64,000 nucleotides of DNA, taken from NCBI GenBank assembly GCA_965224745.1, contig CBDCZY010000001.1, positions 682,001-746,000 on the forward strand. Reading direction: 5' to 3'. Below the pieces are notes generated by a model. The model did no database searches, was not told the origin of the DNA, and saw nothing but the letters and a program-made list of their open reading frames with translations. Numbering within the stretch: the stretch's first letter is position 1; each line of letters starts with the position of its first letter. Origin of the DNA: CBDCZY01 sp965224745 (GTDB lineage: Bacteria; Pseudomonadota; Gammaproteobacteria; Methylococcales; Methylomonadaceae). Shown here piece after piece: positions 16,901 to 26,400 of the stretch. Both the position numbers and the translations under genes were made by a program.

Positions 16901-18937
16901 TGGAGCTCGGCTGCAGACGGAGCCTTTGAAAATCAGGGTGGTGCAGGTGAGCAAATCCCCTCGTTTAGTTCAAGAAAGCTATACACTTTTACCGGCAATA
17001 CATCACCAAGTAATGTGGATTTGACGCTGGCAGATCACGCTTTGTCTACGTCCAATTCGGCACTCACCAAAAGCTTGTTAGGCAATGCCGGTCTAAGTGA
17101 TGACGACTTCACTGATTTGGTCGAATGGATTCGAGGTAAAGACGTGCTAGATGAGGATGAAGATACCACGGTCAATGAAAATAGATGGATAATGAGCGAT
17201 CCTTTACATGGCGGTACCATTACGATTCCTTATGGCTATAAAGTAGATGGGGATGGTGATCCAGTCCATGATAGTGATGGTAACGTTATTCCAATTACTA
17301 AGTTAGTGGTGGCCACTAATGATGGAACACTACGCCTGTTAAATTCTGAAACAGGTCTAGAGGAATGGGCTTTTATCCCGCAAGAAATGTTACCTTTACA
17401 ACAACAACTCATGACCAATATTGAAGGCGATCATCTGTACGGTCTCGATAGTACGCCTACCTATCGACTCTATGATGCCAACGAGAATGGTGTTATTGAA
17501 CCTGCCGGTACGGACGTTGATAGCAATGGAACAATAGACGATGACGAAAAAGACTATGTTCATGTCTATGTCGGCATGCGAAGAGGAGGGCGTAATATTT
17601 ACGCGTTGGATATTACTCCTGCAACAAAATTAACTAACCCGAACACTTCGGATAGCATCGCACCTAAATTATTATGGCGCATTAACGGTGGTTCCGGAGG
17701 TGATTTCTCAAACCTAGGTCAAACCTGGTCACGGCCTTTACCTGCCAAAATTTTATATACCGCTCAAGGTTCGACTGATGCAAAAGACGTTTTGATATTT
17801 GCAGGTGGTTACCATTCCGGGCAAGACGGTGGATTTGGAGTGTCAGCCTACGGAAATGCAATTTATATTGTTGATGCAGTAACGGGAAATCGTCTTTGGT
17901 GGGCTAGTAATGCCGGCTCGAATTTGAACCTGACAGATATGCAGTATGCGATACCATCCGATCTCGCGCTAATGGACAGCGACAGTAATGGAGCGATAGA
18001 TCGAATCTATGTTGGGGATACCGGAGGACAGCTTTGGCGTATTGATTTAGATTCCTCACTTGCTAATTCGACGGGTGCCAGACTAGCTATTGTATCGTCA
18101 GCCGATAGTGCAGAAAACCAGCGTAAATTCTTTTATCCACCGGATGTGGCTCAGGTGGACGATCCCATATTTTCTACAACAGCGATGTATGATTTGGTAA
18201 CGATTGTTAGCGGGAATCGAGCTGATCCTCTGAATACAACAGTTCAAAACAGAATATATGGCTTTCGTGATTACGCTATTTTTTCACCGATTGCTTCAGA
18301 AGCTCCAAATAATGGTAATCCAAATATAACTTACTATACGCCATTAAAAGATCCAACCTTACTTGCAGAAGGGGAGACTGCTGATTTGCACGATGCGACT
18401 GAAAACCTTATATTTGAAGGGACGGCTGGAGAAGATGGGACCAAACAAGCGGCTTTGGACGAGTTAAAAGACAGCAAAGGATGGTTTATTGATCTCAAAG
18501 AATATTCTGGCGATTGGATTGGTGAAAAGGGCTTATCCAGTCCACTTATTCTTGATGGTAAGATTTTTTATACTACCTACGTGCCGGGACTAACATCCGA
18601 TGATCCTTGTGCGCCCGCAGTAGAAGGAGGTGGACGTTTGTATGCAATCAATTTGCTAAGTGCCGGCGCCGTCTATGATTGGTACGATGAGTCTGATGAT
18701 GAAGATGAAGATGAAGACGAAGACGAAAATGAAGACGAAAATGAAGATCCCAACGATTTAACGAAAGAAGACCGTCGTTATCAATTGGGTGGTGGTATTC
18801 CTTCTGGCGCTGCTGCAGTTTTCCAAAAAAATGGTGTTTCGTTAGTCGTAGGAACCGGAGGCGGCGCTACTACATTGGATCCAGACGTCGGTTTGCCGAG
18901 ACATAGAACGTTTTGGATTCAAGAGGGATTAGACTAA
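13988..18937 (+). CDS. pilY1: Type IV pilus tip adhesin PilY1 with three inserted repeats
   Basis: 1649 residues; signal peptide ends near residue 29. The VWA domain begins NVLFVLDTSSSM (MIDAS DTSSS, residues 52-56). It is interrupted by three tandem ~140-residue repeats (about 190-332, 339-474, 512-658), after which VWA-like sequence resumes (REKLNDIVDEIQYKSGTPIVDTFYEAAMYYRGG; IILLSDGYPS). The C-terminal half is the PilC/PilY beta-propeller with putative Ca loops (DANENGVIEPAGTDVDSNGTIDDDE; DSDSNGAIDR). An acidic Asp/Glu run lies near the C-terminus (DNA ~18690-18750). It sits at the pilus tip/outer surface for adhesion and pilus biogenesis. An IS element begins 17 bases after its stop. Confidence 0.93.
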   Translation: MQAIKDQFSFKIAVMSFFLTIGVMGPLYADDTDIYLGNSGSGVAPNVLFVLDTSSSMTSTDDTGITRLDRMKTALHTILNQADNLNVGLMRFHREGGPVLYPVSYIDQDLSVAQEDDGSPLVQSMVHQGDDDAEESITSGSVTLDSNRLDLVYQSAEAASSTTLEVRVNSDQDDAEQVAPNGSIDVTGSSDLELINDGNDQLVGIRFDSVDIPVGATIESAEIEFEVDEKKTGATSLTIYGQMELNPVNFSSANISSRTNLTTPVNWSDVPVKEENEKLTTPDITGIVEEVIGQSGWSSGNSMVFIFTGSGKRTVESYNGESSAAPLLRITYASAGDTASDQIVGLRFQDIGIPQGATISSASIEFEAAVSDSSDTSLTVYGQDIDDSVAFSTVNNLSNRDKTDAEVSWSDISAWTQGVRYQTPDLTNIVQEIVNRTGWCGNNSLAFLLEGAGIRRAESFEGNPSAAPVLRVNYDEDSVSDTACINQSLERVVSSSSDDAEEDSGGEVDLYSSDLELVEEDTTQTIGIRFQNISIPQGATIEEAFIDFTVDEADSGTTSLTIKGENSADSYTFGTTHENISTRLTTSVGSAVSWSPSAWSTIGEIHTSPDVKAIVQEIVDLEGWSPGNALSFIITGSGKRVAGSQGGDVGAPKLRIKVQGQLSEDSGANTVREKLNDIVDEIQYKSGTPIVDTFYEAAMYYRGGDVFYGKTRGNSQNADSDLGRSEFSRVSHPSSYTGGTVVREAGCTDGNLNSTDCRSEHIDGSPTYISPITLSCQANNIILLSDGYPSVNNSVSRVESLIDSTCAGSGSGKCGNEIADFLHTQDQISDAIMEGKQTVKTFTIGFNILDDGKDYLEGIAAAGNGKYFPASSSAELVNAFTSIIADIESNPTSFEAPALSVNSFNRLYHNNELYFSLFKPDNSQHWGGNVKKYKVCEGDPEDTCVRGEIIDATGAKIIASNGRIKDEAQSYWSSAADGAFENQGGAGEQIPSFSSRKLYTFTGNTSPSNVDLTLADHALSTSNSALTKSLLGNAGLSDDDFTDLVEWIRGKDVLDEDEDTTVNENRWIMSDPLHGGTITIPYGYKVDGDGDPVHDSDGNVIPITKLVVATNDGTLRLLNSETGLEEWAFIPQEMLPLQQQLMTNIEGDHLYGLDSTPTYRLYDANENGVIEPAGTDVDSNGTIDDDEKDYVHVYVGMRRGGRNIYALDITPATKLTNPNTSDSIAPKLLWRINGGSGGDFSNLGQTWSRPLPAKILYTAQGSTDAKDVLIFAGGYHSGQDGGFGVSAYGNAIYIVDAVTGNRLWWASNAGSNLNLTDMQYAIPSDLALMDSDSNGAIDRIYVGDTGGQLWRIDLDSSLANSTGARLAIVSSADSAENQRKFFYPPDVAQVDDPIFSTTAMYDLVTIVSGNRADPLNTTVQNRIYGFRDYAIFSPIASEAPNNGNPNITYYTPLKDPTLLAEGETADLHDATENLIFEGTAGEDGTKQAALDELKDSKGWFIDLKEYSGDWIGEKGLSSPLILDGKIFYTTYVPGLTSDDPCAPAVEGGGRLYAINLLSAGAVYDWYDESDDEDEDEDEDENEDENEDPNDLTKEDRRYQLGGGIPSGAAAVFQKNGVSLVVGTGGGATTLDPDVGLPRHRTFWIQEGLD
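14555..15962 (+). repeat. Three tandem ~140-residue repeats inside PilY1
   Basis: Each unit has the pattern (V/I)G(L/I)RFxxxxIPxGATIxxAxIxF, a middle xTSLTIxG strand, then W...(S/G)N(S/A)(M/L)xFx(I/L)xGxGxR and a closing LR(I/V) strand. They resemble jelly-roll DNRLRE/CBM-like modules. They differ in sequence, so they are old duplications, not recent repeats. Confidence 0.75.
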
Positions 18938-18954
18938 AAAACTAGTGAAATAAT

Positions 18955-20610
18955 CCTTAATCCGTGATTTAAGGAGTTAATATAATGAGTTATCTAGCTG
19001 ATTAATAAGCAATAAAGTGTTAAAATAGAGGCGTTAAAAACTTCACCCAACAAGTGCAAAATGAAACGTCTTATCATCGAACAATCCACAACAGAAACTT
19101 ATACAAGTCATTCTGGTTTGGCCTTAGTTGGCTTATGTTTAAATCGATATAGCACTATTCATAAAGCGCTCAAGGCCGGCATTCCTTTACGCCATGGCAT
19201 TTCGCACAGCGACATCATCAAATCATACATTGGAACGCTATGTTTAGGCAAAAGCGACTTCGAAGCAATCGAGAACTACCGAGATGATGACTACTTCAAG
19301 AACGCGCTGTCGATTAAGCACGTACCCTCAAGCGCAAGATTAAGACAACGACTGGATGAAGAGGCTGAAGCACTATTGGTCATCATGCAACAATGTAATA
19401 TTGAATTTCTGACTCATGCCGGGGTACCGGTGACGCCATTGGCCACCCATCATGTCGCATTGGATATTGATGTGTATCCGATGAACAATGAGAAGACCCA
19501 GAAGGAAGGTGTTTCCAGAACCTATAAAGGCCATGATGGCTATGCGCCGATTGCGGCTTATCTGGGTAATGAGGGTTGGTGTCTGCTTAATGAACTTCGA
19601 GAAGGTAAGCAGCATTGTCAAAACGGTTTTCAAAAGACGCTGGACCGCGTCATTGAATATGCTCGGTGCTTGACTGAGGCTCCGCTGCTGGTGCGTTTGG
19701 ATAGCGGACATGATGCCTTGGATACCCGTGTCTGGCTGCACCAAAACCAAGTGGACTCTATCCTGAAATGGAACCCCAGAAAACAAGACCTGGAGGCTTG
19801 GTTAGCCTTGGCTGAACAACAAGGCAAATGGACAACGCCGAGGGTCGGCAAACGGGTCGCCTTGTTCAGTGTCCAAGAAACCCAACAACAAGACGGGCAA
19901 ACCTATCGCTTCCGCCGCGTCATGCGGGTTATCGAAAGAACTATGGATGCAGAGGGTCAAATGCTGTTAATCCCTGAGATAGAAATAGAAGGCTGGTGGA
20001 CCTCATTAAATTCGCTCGCCTACGCTGATGAACAGATCATTGCTCTTTACCAAGATCATGCCACTTCCGAACAATTCCACAGTGAATTTAAAACCGACCT
20101 CGATATCGAACGCTTACCTTCGGGCAAATTTGCCACCAACGACTTGATCATGGCATTGAGCGCTTATAGTTACAATATCTTGCGTTGGATCGGCTTAATC
20201 GGGCTCATAGGCAACATCAGTCCTGTCCGTCATCCGGCCAAAAGAAGGCGAATAAAAACGGTTATACAGGAACTGATGTACCTAGCGGCTCGGGTCATCC
20301 ATGCCGGGCGACGAATAAAACTTCGTTTCTCCAAACACTGCCCGGGTTTTTTAGCATTTGAGTCAACCTACCATCGCTTAGCATCAGGATAACGCCACAC
20401 TATTCTTAAGAAAAATGCGAGAACATGCCTCTCAGGGAGAGCAGTGCCTGGTGTACAGGATTTGGTGTCAATTGAGAGCTATTGATGCTTAAATAGCCTC
20501 AGTGTGCTCGTACTATAAGCTATGTCAAACAATAACAAGGTATTAAAACGTTGAAATGTTAATGTGGCTTCCCAAGGATTGGTGGATGCACTTTAAGTCA
20601 CGGATTCAGG
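18955..20610 (+). mobile_element. Complete IS1380-family insertion sequence
   Basis: 1656 bp. The left end CCTTAATCCGTGATTTAAGG and the right end (reverse complement CCTGAATCCGTGACTTAAAG) form near-perfect 20-bp terminal inverted repeats. The 5-bp direct repeat ATAAT flanks it at 18950-18954 and 20611-20615. One transposase gene lies inside. Intact structure plus intact target duplication indicates a recent insertion. Confidence 0.9.
19061..20392 (+). CDS. IS1380-family transposase
   Basis: 443 residues. DDE-group signatures: VALDIDVYPM (first Asp), LLVRLDSGHDALDT (second Asp) and YQDHATSEQFHSEFKTDLDIERLPSGKFATND (catalytic Glu region typical of IS1380 transposases). Full length with a single uninterrupted frame, inside matched inverted repeats, so probably active. 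Confidence 0.9.
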   Translation: MKRLIIEQSTTETYTSHSGLALVGLCLNRYSTIHKALKAGIPLRHGISHSDIIKSYIGTLCLGKSDFEAIENYRDDDYFKNALSIKHVPSSARLRQRLDEEAEALLVIMQQCNIEFLTHAGVPVTPLATHHVALDIDVYPMNNEKTQKEGVSRTYKGHDGYAPIAAYLGNEGWCLLNELREGKQHCQNGFQKTLDRVIEYARCLTEAPLLVRLDSGHDALDTRVWLHQNQVDSILKWNPRKQDLEAWLALAEQQGKWTTPRVGKRVALFSVQETQQQDGQTYRFRRVMRVIERTMDAEGQMLLIPEIEIEGWWTSLNSLAYADEQIIALYQDHATSEQFHSEFKTDLDIERLPSGKFATNDLIMALSAYSYNILRWIGLIGLIGNISPVRHPAKRRRIKTVIQELMYLAARVIHAGRRIKLRFSKHCPGFLAFESTYHRLASG

Positions 20611-20634
20611 ATAATGGCATTAAATTATTTTAAT

Positions 20635-20671
20635 ACATCGTCTTATGGCTATTGGGATAAGACGATGTTTT
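20635..20671 (+). terminator. Intrinsic terminator, probably of pilY1, displaced by the IS
   Basis: ACATCGTCTTAT (20635-20646) and ATAAGACGATGT (20657-20668) form a perfect 12-bp stem with a 10-nt loop and TTTT tail. Removing the IS and one target copy would place it about 37 bases after the pilY1 stop, a normal terminator distance. The IS now separates them. Confidence 0.75.
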
Positions 20672-21240
20672 CCCATTACCTGGCAGTACGGCATGTGTGA
20701 TGATGAGTCGTAATACATTGACCATGAGCATGACTGGTATAAGTTGTTCCATCAAGATTGGTAACAACAAGTTTGTATCTCGTCAAAAGTATTTCTAGTC
20801 AGAATTACAATGTTTTCTACCTCCCAGTGTTAACCAAAAAATGGCAACGTTGTTTAATGCAGTTTAAATAGCTTAACGCTGATTCTCGCTTTTCTTCCAA
20901 AAACGACTATATTCCAGTAATAGGGCTGTTTGTTTATAGCTATTAGTAACAAGCAATGACGAATAGGATTTATTTGCTGGGAGAAAGTGGTAGGTCTGAA
21001 GTTTTATTAATTAATCAATTAACCTTCACTGCTTGTTCAATCCTCTATATCACCCGGCCTGAGCATATTTAAAAGCAGGCTGGTACTGACGATTTATCCA
21101 TGAAGCGCCCATAATTATTTTCGCCATTTTTTGTCCAGGATTCTGGTTGTGCGGTGATGAGAGGAATTTTTGTTATCTGTGCTTATAGGAAAAGGTGGTT
21201 TAAGTTGGCTAATTGTTGAACTGTTGTCACTGGGTAATGT
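20672..21240. other. Intergenic leader of the second pilus cluster, nothing recognised
   Basis: No open frame of note, no pilin-like scrap and no RNA gene seen. It should contain the promoter of the second pilV. A fimT gene, expected here by analogy with the first cluster, is absent. Confidence 0.5.
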
Positions 21241-21762
21241 ATGAAAAAGAAAATTCTGCGCAATACTAACATTAAAGCATGGCAAGGTTTTGCGATGATG
21301 GAAGTCCTGATTGCTGTGGTTATTTTACTGGTAGGCATTTTAGGCTTGTTGGGATTACAAGCACAAGGATTAAAGAATAATCACAGCGCTTATTTAAAGT
21401 CACAGGTCGTCAGTTTGATCGATGATATGGCTGATCGAATGCGTGCTAATAAGACAGGGCTTGATAGCAATCGATACGCTTCGATCGATACCTCAAGTTT
21501 GTCCTCCGACCCAGGATATGACTGCATTACGGATTATACCGGAACGAGTAACGGAAGCAGTTGCAATGAAGATGAAATAGCGACTTACGACATCTATGCC
21601 TGGGGTAAAACACTGGCCTCCCTGTTGCCTTCTGGTTATGGAAAAGTAGTCTGTAATGACTCGCCTTGTGTGAGCGGTTCAACCCATACCATTACGGTGT
21701 TGTGGGATGACCGTCGTACCGGAAGCGCGGATACCGAGTTTTCAGTGGTTTTTGCTCTGTGA
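21241..21762 (+). CDS. pilV: Minor type IV pilin PilV (second copy)
   Basis: 173 residues; WQG|FAMMEVLIAVVILLVGILGL then GLQAQGLKNNHSAYLKSQ...DDMADRMRANKTGLDSNRY. This is clearly PilV family and related to, but well diverged from, the copy at 12000. First gene of a second minor-pilin set without its own fimT. The TGA overlaps a possible GTG start of pilW. Confidence 0.9.
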   Translation: MKKKILRNTNIKAWQGFAMMEVLIAVVILLVGILGLLGLQAQGLKNNHSAYLKSQVVSLIDDMADRMRANKTGLDSNRYASIDTSSLSSDPGYDCITDYTGTSNGSSCNEDEIATYDIYAWGKTLASLLPSGYGKVVCNDSPCVSGSTHTITVLWDDRRTGSADTEFSVVFAL

Positions 21763-21767
21763 CGCAT

Positions 21768-22619
21768 ATGAATAAATTTACTATGAAAAAAAATCAAACC
21801 GGTATTTCGCTGGTTGAACTGATGGTTTCGTTAACTATCGGTTTGTTTCTGTTGGCCGGTCTGATCCAAATGTTCGTCACCACCAAGAAGTCTTATAACG
21901 TTCAAGACTCACTGTCCAGGATTGAAGAAAACAGTCGTTTTGCTTTAGATACGTTGTCGCGGACGATACGATTAGCGGGTTACAAAACTGATCCGTGGCA
22001 AGATAATTCATCAGCTTTTCCGGTTGTCACGTTATTTCCTGGTTCAGGGCAGTACATTAGTGGTACAGAAGGAGGGGTCACCGATTCGGACAGTATTAAT
22101 ATCCGCTATCAAGGAAGTGTAAACTCGGCAGGTGTGGCGGACAATCGGGTTTTTGATTGTGCTGGTACATCAATCGGAAATACAACCGTTGAGCTTAGCT
22201 TCAGTATAAGTGGCTCTGATTTGGTATGCAGTATTAACGGAGCAACTCCGGTCGTAATGGTTGACAACGTTGCCCATATGCAAATCTTGTACGGTATAGA
22301 CGCCGGGGGTGATGGCGCTGCAAATCAATATGTTGTTGCATCAAGTGTTACCAACTGGGTCAATGTTGTCAGCGCCAAAATAGGTTTGGTTTTCAGTTCC
22401 GAAGACATTGAAGGAAAACGTAATTTGGCCAGTCAGACACTTTCTTTTCCCGACCTGTCGGCTAACCCTATGAATGCGATGTTTGATCAGGATAACGACG
22501 GCCATCCAGATTTATTTAAGTCTTATGGCAGTTCTGATTTCGATACCCAGACCGCGCCCGATAAACGTCTGTATAAAGTTTATACCGCCACCATTACGAT
22601 TAGAAATAGTGTTTTATAA
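21768..22619 (+). CDS. pilW: Minor type IV pilin PilW (second copy)
   Basis: 283 residues from ATG 21768; a GTG at 21759 overlapping the pilV stop is an equally possible start. Leader QTG|ISLVELMVSLTIGLFLLAG with Glu+5, then FVTTKKSYNVQDSLSRIEENSRFALDTLSRTIRLAGYK, standard PilW. A C-terminal segment DQDNDGHPDLFKSYG looks like a calcium loop. Followed by pilX after ~95 bases. Confidence 0.9.
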   Translation: MNKFTMKKNQTGISLVELMVSLTIGLFLLAGLIQMFVTTKKSYNVQDSLSRIEENSRFALDTLSRTIRLAGYKTDPWQDNSSAFPVVTLFPGSGQYISGTEGGVTDSDSINIRYQGSVNSAGVADNRVFDCAGTSIGNTTVELSFSISGSDLVCSINGATPVVMVDNVAHMQILYGIDAGGDGAANQYVVASSVTNWVNVVSAKIGLVFSSEDIEGKRNLASQTLSFPDLSANPMNAMFDQDNDGHPDLFKSYGSSDFDTQTAPDKRLYKVYTATITIRNSVL

Positions 22620-22715
22620 AGTGCGACTCTGTTCAATCAGCTATCTAGCGATGGTCAGAGCGCTACCGCCCTATTGAGAAATATTTATTGGTACCCCAGT
22701 TATGGAGAGTCTGCT

Positions 22716-23294
22716 ATGAAAATAAGTAGTATTGAAACGTCATACCATCAAAAAGGTGCGACCTTAGCTACCAGCTTAATCATTTTATTGGTGATGACAT
22801 TAGTCGGTATCACTGCAATGAGAACCAATATTCTAGAAGAAAAAATGGTTAACAATGATCGGCAATACAAGATTGCTTTGCATACCGCTGAACTCGCTTT
22901 AAGAGAAGGTGAAGGTCAGATTAATCCGGATGCTAGATACAGCAATGTGATCAGCACCCATGCGACAACCAGCGGCATGTATTTGGCTTCTGCGGCTACC
23001 ACTATTGAGTGGTGGAATACCGTTGGCTGGGATGATGTTATCGAAGTGAGAAAGTTTGGTTTAGCGTCTAATGGCACAACAGTAACAGCATCCAGTACGG
23101 TCATAGCGTCCTTATCGAGTACCGTTGGTAATCTTCCGAGCTATATCATAGAACAACTACCCGTACCTGATGTTGAGAAAGACAGCAAAGAAGCCGGTAT
23201 TGCGCTGACCAGAAACTATTATCGGGTTACCTCCAGAGCATTAGTGATCGGAACCGAGGCTAAAGTGATGCTGCAATCAACTTATAAAAAATAA
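22716..23294 (+). CDS. pilX: Pilus assembly protein PilX (second copy)
   Basis: 192 residues from ATG 22716, chosen because GGAGAG lies just upstream; the frame is open back to 22674. HQKG|ATLATSLIILLVMTLVGITAMRTNILEEKMVNNDRQYKIALHTAELALREGE is PilX family. It is followed by a 160-bp inverted-repeat element rather than directly by pilY1. Confidence 0.88.
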   Translation: MKISSIETSYHQKGATLATSLIILLVMTLVGITAMRTNILEEKMVNNDRQYKIALHTAELALREGEGQINPDARYSNVISTHATTSGMYLASAATTIEWWNTVGWDDVIEVRKFGLASNGTTVTASSTVIASLSSTVGNLPSYIIEQLPVPDVEKDSKEAGIALTRNYYRVTSRALVIGTEAKVMLQSTYKK

Positions 23295-23302
23295 TCCTTA
23301 AT

Positions 23303-23464
23303 TCTACTTTGTCAGATTACATCATTCATTTATTAAAAGATTGTCATTCCGGCAGGGATTGCCGGAATCCAGGCTTCATGGATGAATATAAGCTTGCCAT
23401 CCGTGGCGCTGGATACCTGTTCCCGACGAGTATGGCGGCCTTATTGTTAATCTGACAAAGTAGA
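23303..23464. repeat. MITE/REP-like element with 17-bp terminal inverted repeats
   Basis: TCTACTTTGTCAGATTA (23303-23319) and its exact reverse complement (23448-23464) bound a 162-bp non-coding segment. Inside are an 8-bp hairpin TTCCGGCA/TGCCGGAA and ATCCAG...CTGGAT arms, of the kind seen in dispersed 'TCATTCCGGC...GGAATCCAG' repeats. It separates pilX from pilY1. No target duplication is evident. Confidence 0.7.
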
Positions 23465-23492
23465 GGAAAACAAACAATCGTAGGTATTACCA

Positions 23493-26400
23493 ATGAAAAG
23501 AATCCCACAAAAATTATTAACCATTACATCGACTAGTTTGTTGACCTTTAATATCGGATACGCTGGGATTGCTCAAACCCCTTTGCATTTAACCGCAGCA
23601 GTCAATCCGAACGTCCTATTGAACATGTCGGTAGAAGTTCCAATGGGAGGGGCTGCATACAACGATCAAGCCGGTACATTAGCTAACGGAACTACCTGTG
23701 GTGGAAGAACAAGTGGTATCGGTACTTGCTATTTTTCAAGTGAGGAGTATCTGGGTTATTTTGATCCGGAAAAATGTTACAGCTATCATAATTCTGATCA
23801 TGCATCTGATAGTTCGACCGACAATCCGACTAGTGGCTATTTTTATCCTCATAAGAAGACCGAATCGGATCACTCATGTCAAGGCGGTGGAAAATTTAGT
23901 GGCAACTTCATGAATTGGGCTACGATGACTGCGGTAGACATGTTTGTGGTCACCATGACAGGTGGAAACCGGGTAGTCGATACCACAAGTGAGACAATAA
24001 TTAGACGGGCTAGAAAGCAAAATAACGATAGCTGGTACCCTTATAAAAGAGTTGCCACCTCCGTCAACGTCAGCCCAAACACAGTGACACCATTTTCAGG
24101 TTCTGACTATTATATTTACAACACATCCTTTGGGGTACAGTTTGGAACGACTACAACGGATAGTAAATCTAGTCCTACCAACAGCTATAATTTAAAAATT
24201 AAAGCCTGTGATCCTAATGTCATAACGGGTGATACCACTGCAAGTTTGGAAGACAATTGCACATCTTATGGTGACGCACACTATAAGCCGGAAGGACTCA
24301 TCCAAGACAACTCGGACAACATGCGGTTTGCTATAACCAGTTATTTGTTTAACAGCGATCAATCTCGTGATGGTGGGGTTCTTCGTGCCAACATGAAATA
24401 TACCGGGATACTCAAGCCTGATGGCTCAGGCGGTAAAGAAGTAAATACGGAAAAAGAAGTCAATGAAGATGGTACCTTGGTTGCTAATCCAAACCCTACT
24501 GATGCGATAGCCAGTAGTGTTTCAAAATCAGGTGTGATTAACTTTATTAACCAGTTCAGTAATCCAGGCTATAAAGGCTATGATCCTGTTAGCGAATTGT
24601 TTTATGAAACTGTCCGTTATTTTAAAAACCTGGGTCCTACACCTGAATATTCCAGCAGCCTGGCGTCTGGAGAGGATGGTGGCTTTCCCGTAATAACGAA
24701 TTGGCAGGACCCCATTGAATATAGTTGCCAAAAGAACTTTATTGTTGCTATCAATGACGCCTTTCCCTGGCTTGACAAAAAACTACCGGGCACAACGTTT
24801 ACATCATCAACGTTTGGAACACCGGCTCGAACATTAAAAGCAAGTGACTATGGTGAACCATCTAATTCCGATGCCAGCATTAATGTAACAACGCTAACTA
24901 ACACTGTCGGAACGCTGGAAGGATTAACTTCTTTGAAAGTAGGCTGTACTGCCAGCGATTGTGATATGTCTATCAATAATAAATCACTTGTTGGGTCGGG
25001 GTTGGGCGAAATTTTAGGTACACCAACATGGGCAGGCAGAGAAAATAGTTATTACGTGGCGGGATTGGCTTATTATGCGAATACTCAAGATTTACGATCC
25101 GATATTCCAGACAAACAGACCGTGCGTACCTTCATGATCGACACACAAGAGTACAATTCAAATCCACCACTTGGGCCGCTTAATATGTTGTGGCTTACGG
25201 GTAAATACGGTGGTTTTGTTGATGCCAATGGCGATAATGATCCTAACGATGGCTCTCCTGGAACGACAACTGCAGAATGGGATGCGGATGGTGACGGCGA
25301 GCCCGATAATTATGTATTGGCTAATCGACCCGACAAAATGGTCAACGCATTGAAAAATGCCTTCGACCAAATTGAAGAGGCCGATTCATCGGTGACAGCA
25401 CTTAATTCTAATTCAACCTCGCTGAGTTCGACGACCCGTCTGTATCAAGCTCGTTTTAATAACGGTAACTGGGAAGGTGATCTTTGGTCTTACTCAATTG
25501 ATTCAATAACGGGTAGTGTAGACTCATCCCCAGTCTGGAAGGCTTCAGAACAGATGCCAGGGTGGAATGCCAGAAATATTTTTACTTATGATCCAGCCCT
25601 ATTGGGTAACAAAGGGATTAAATTCCGCTGGGCCAATATCAGCTCTGCCCAAAAAGCATTGCTGGAACCAAGGGCGGCACTGTTTGCGGATTCTGCTACA
25701 GCTGTAGCAGAACAAGAAAAGGTACTGGAATTTATTCGCGGACATCGAGAAAAAGAAAAAATAGATGGTGGTAAATATAGAGATCGTCCTCATTTTGGTG
25801 ATAGTAATTCTCACGCGCATTTGGGAGATATTGTCAACTCGAGTCCCGCCTATGTCAGCTATGAATATTTTGGCTATGATGAGTTGTCAGGTTCAGAAGG
25901 TAATTCTTACGCAACCTTTCAAAATGGATTAAGCCGGACTCCGATGCTCTATGTAGGAGCCAATGACGGAATGTTACACGGCTTCAATGCAGTTAATGGT
26001 CAGGAGAAATTCGCCTATATACCGAATACCATCATGGGTGATCTTAAGGACTTGGCTGACCCTCTTTATACACATCAGTATTTTGTAGATGCTTCGCCGC
26101 GAGTGGCAGACGCTTACTTTGGATCCAATATTTGGAAAACCGTTTTGGTTAATAGTCTAGGTGCGGGTGGTAAAGCAGTATTCGCTTTAGATGTTACCGA
26201 TCCTGATGCTTTTGTCGAAGGCAGTTTTGATGGCAGTAAAGTTTTGTGGGAGTTATCGAATACTAATGATGTTGATATTGGACATGTCATCGGTCAGGCT
26301 TCAATTGTCAGGTTAAAAAATGGATCTTGGGCAGCTATTTTCGGCAATGGTTTTGAAAGCAATGACAAGGGGGCCAAACTGTTTATTGTTGACATTGCTA

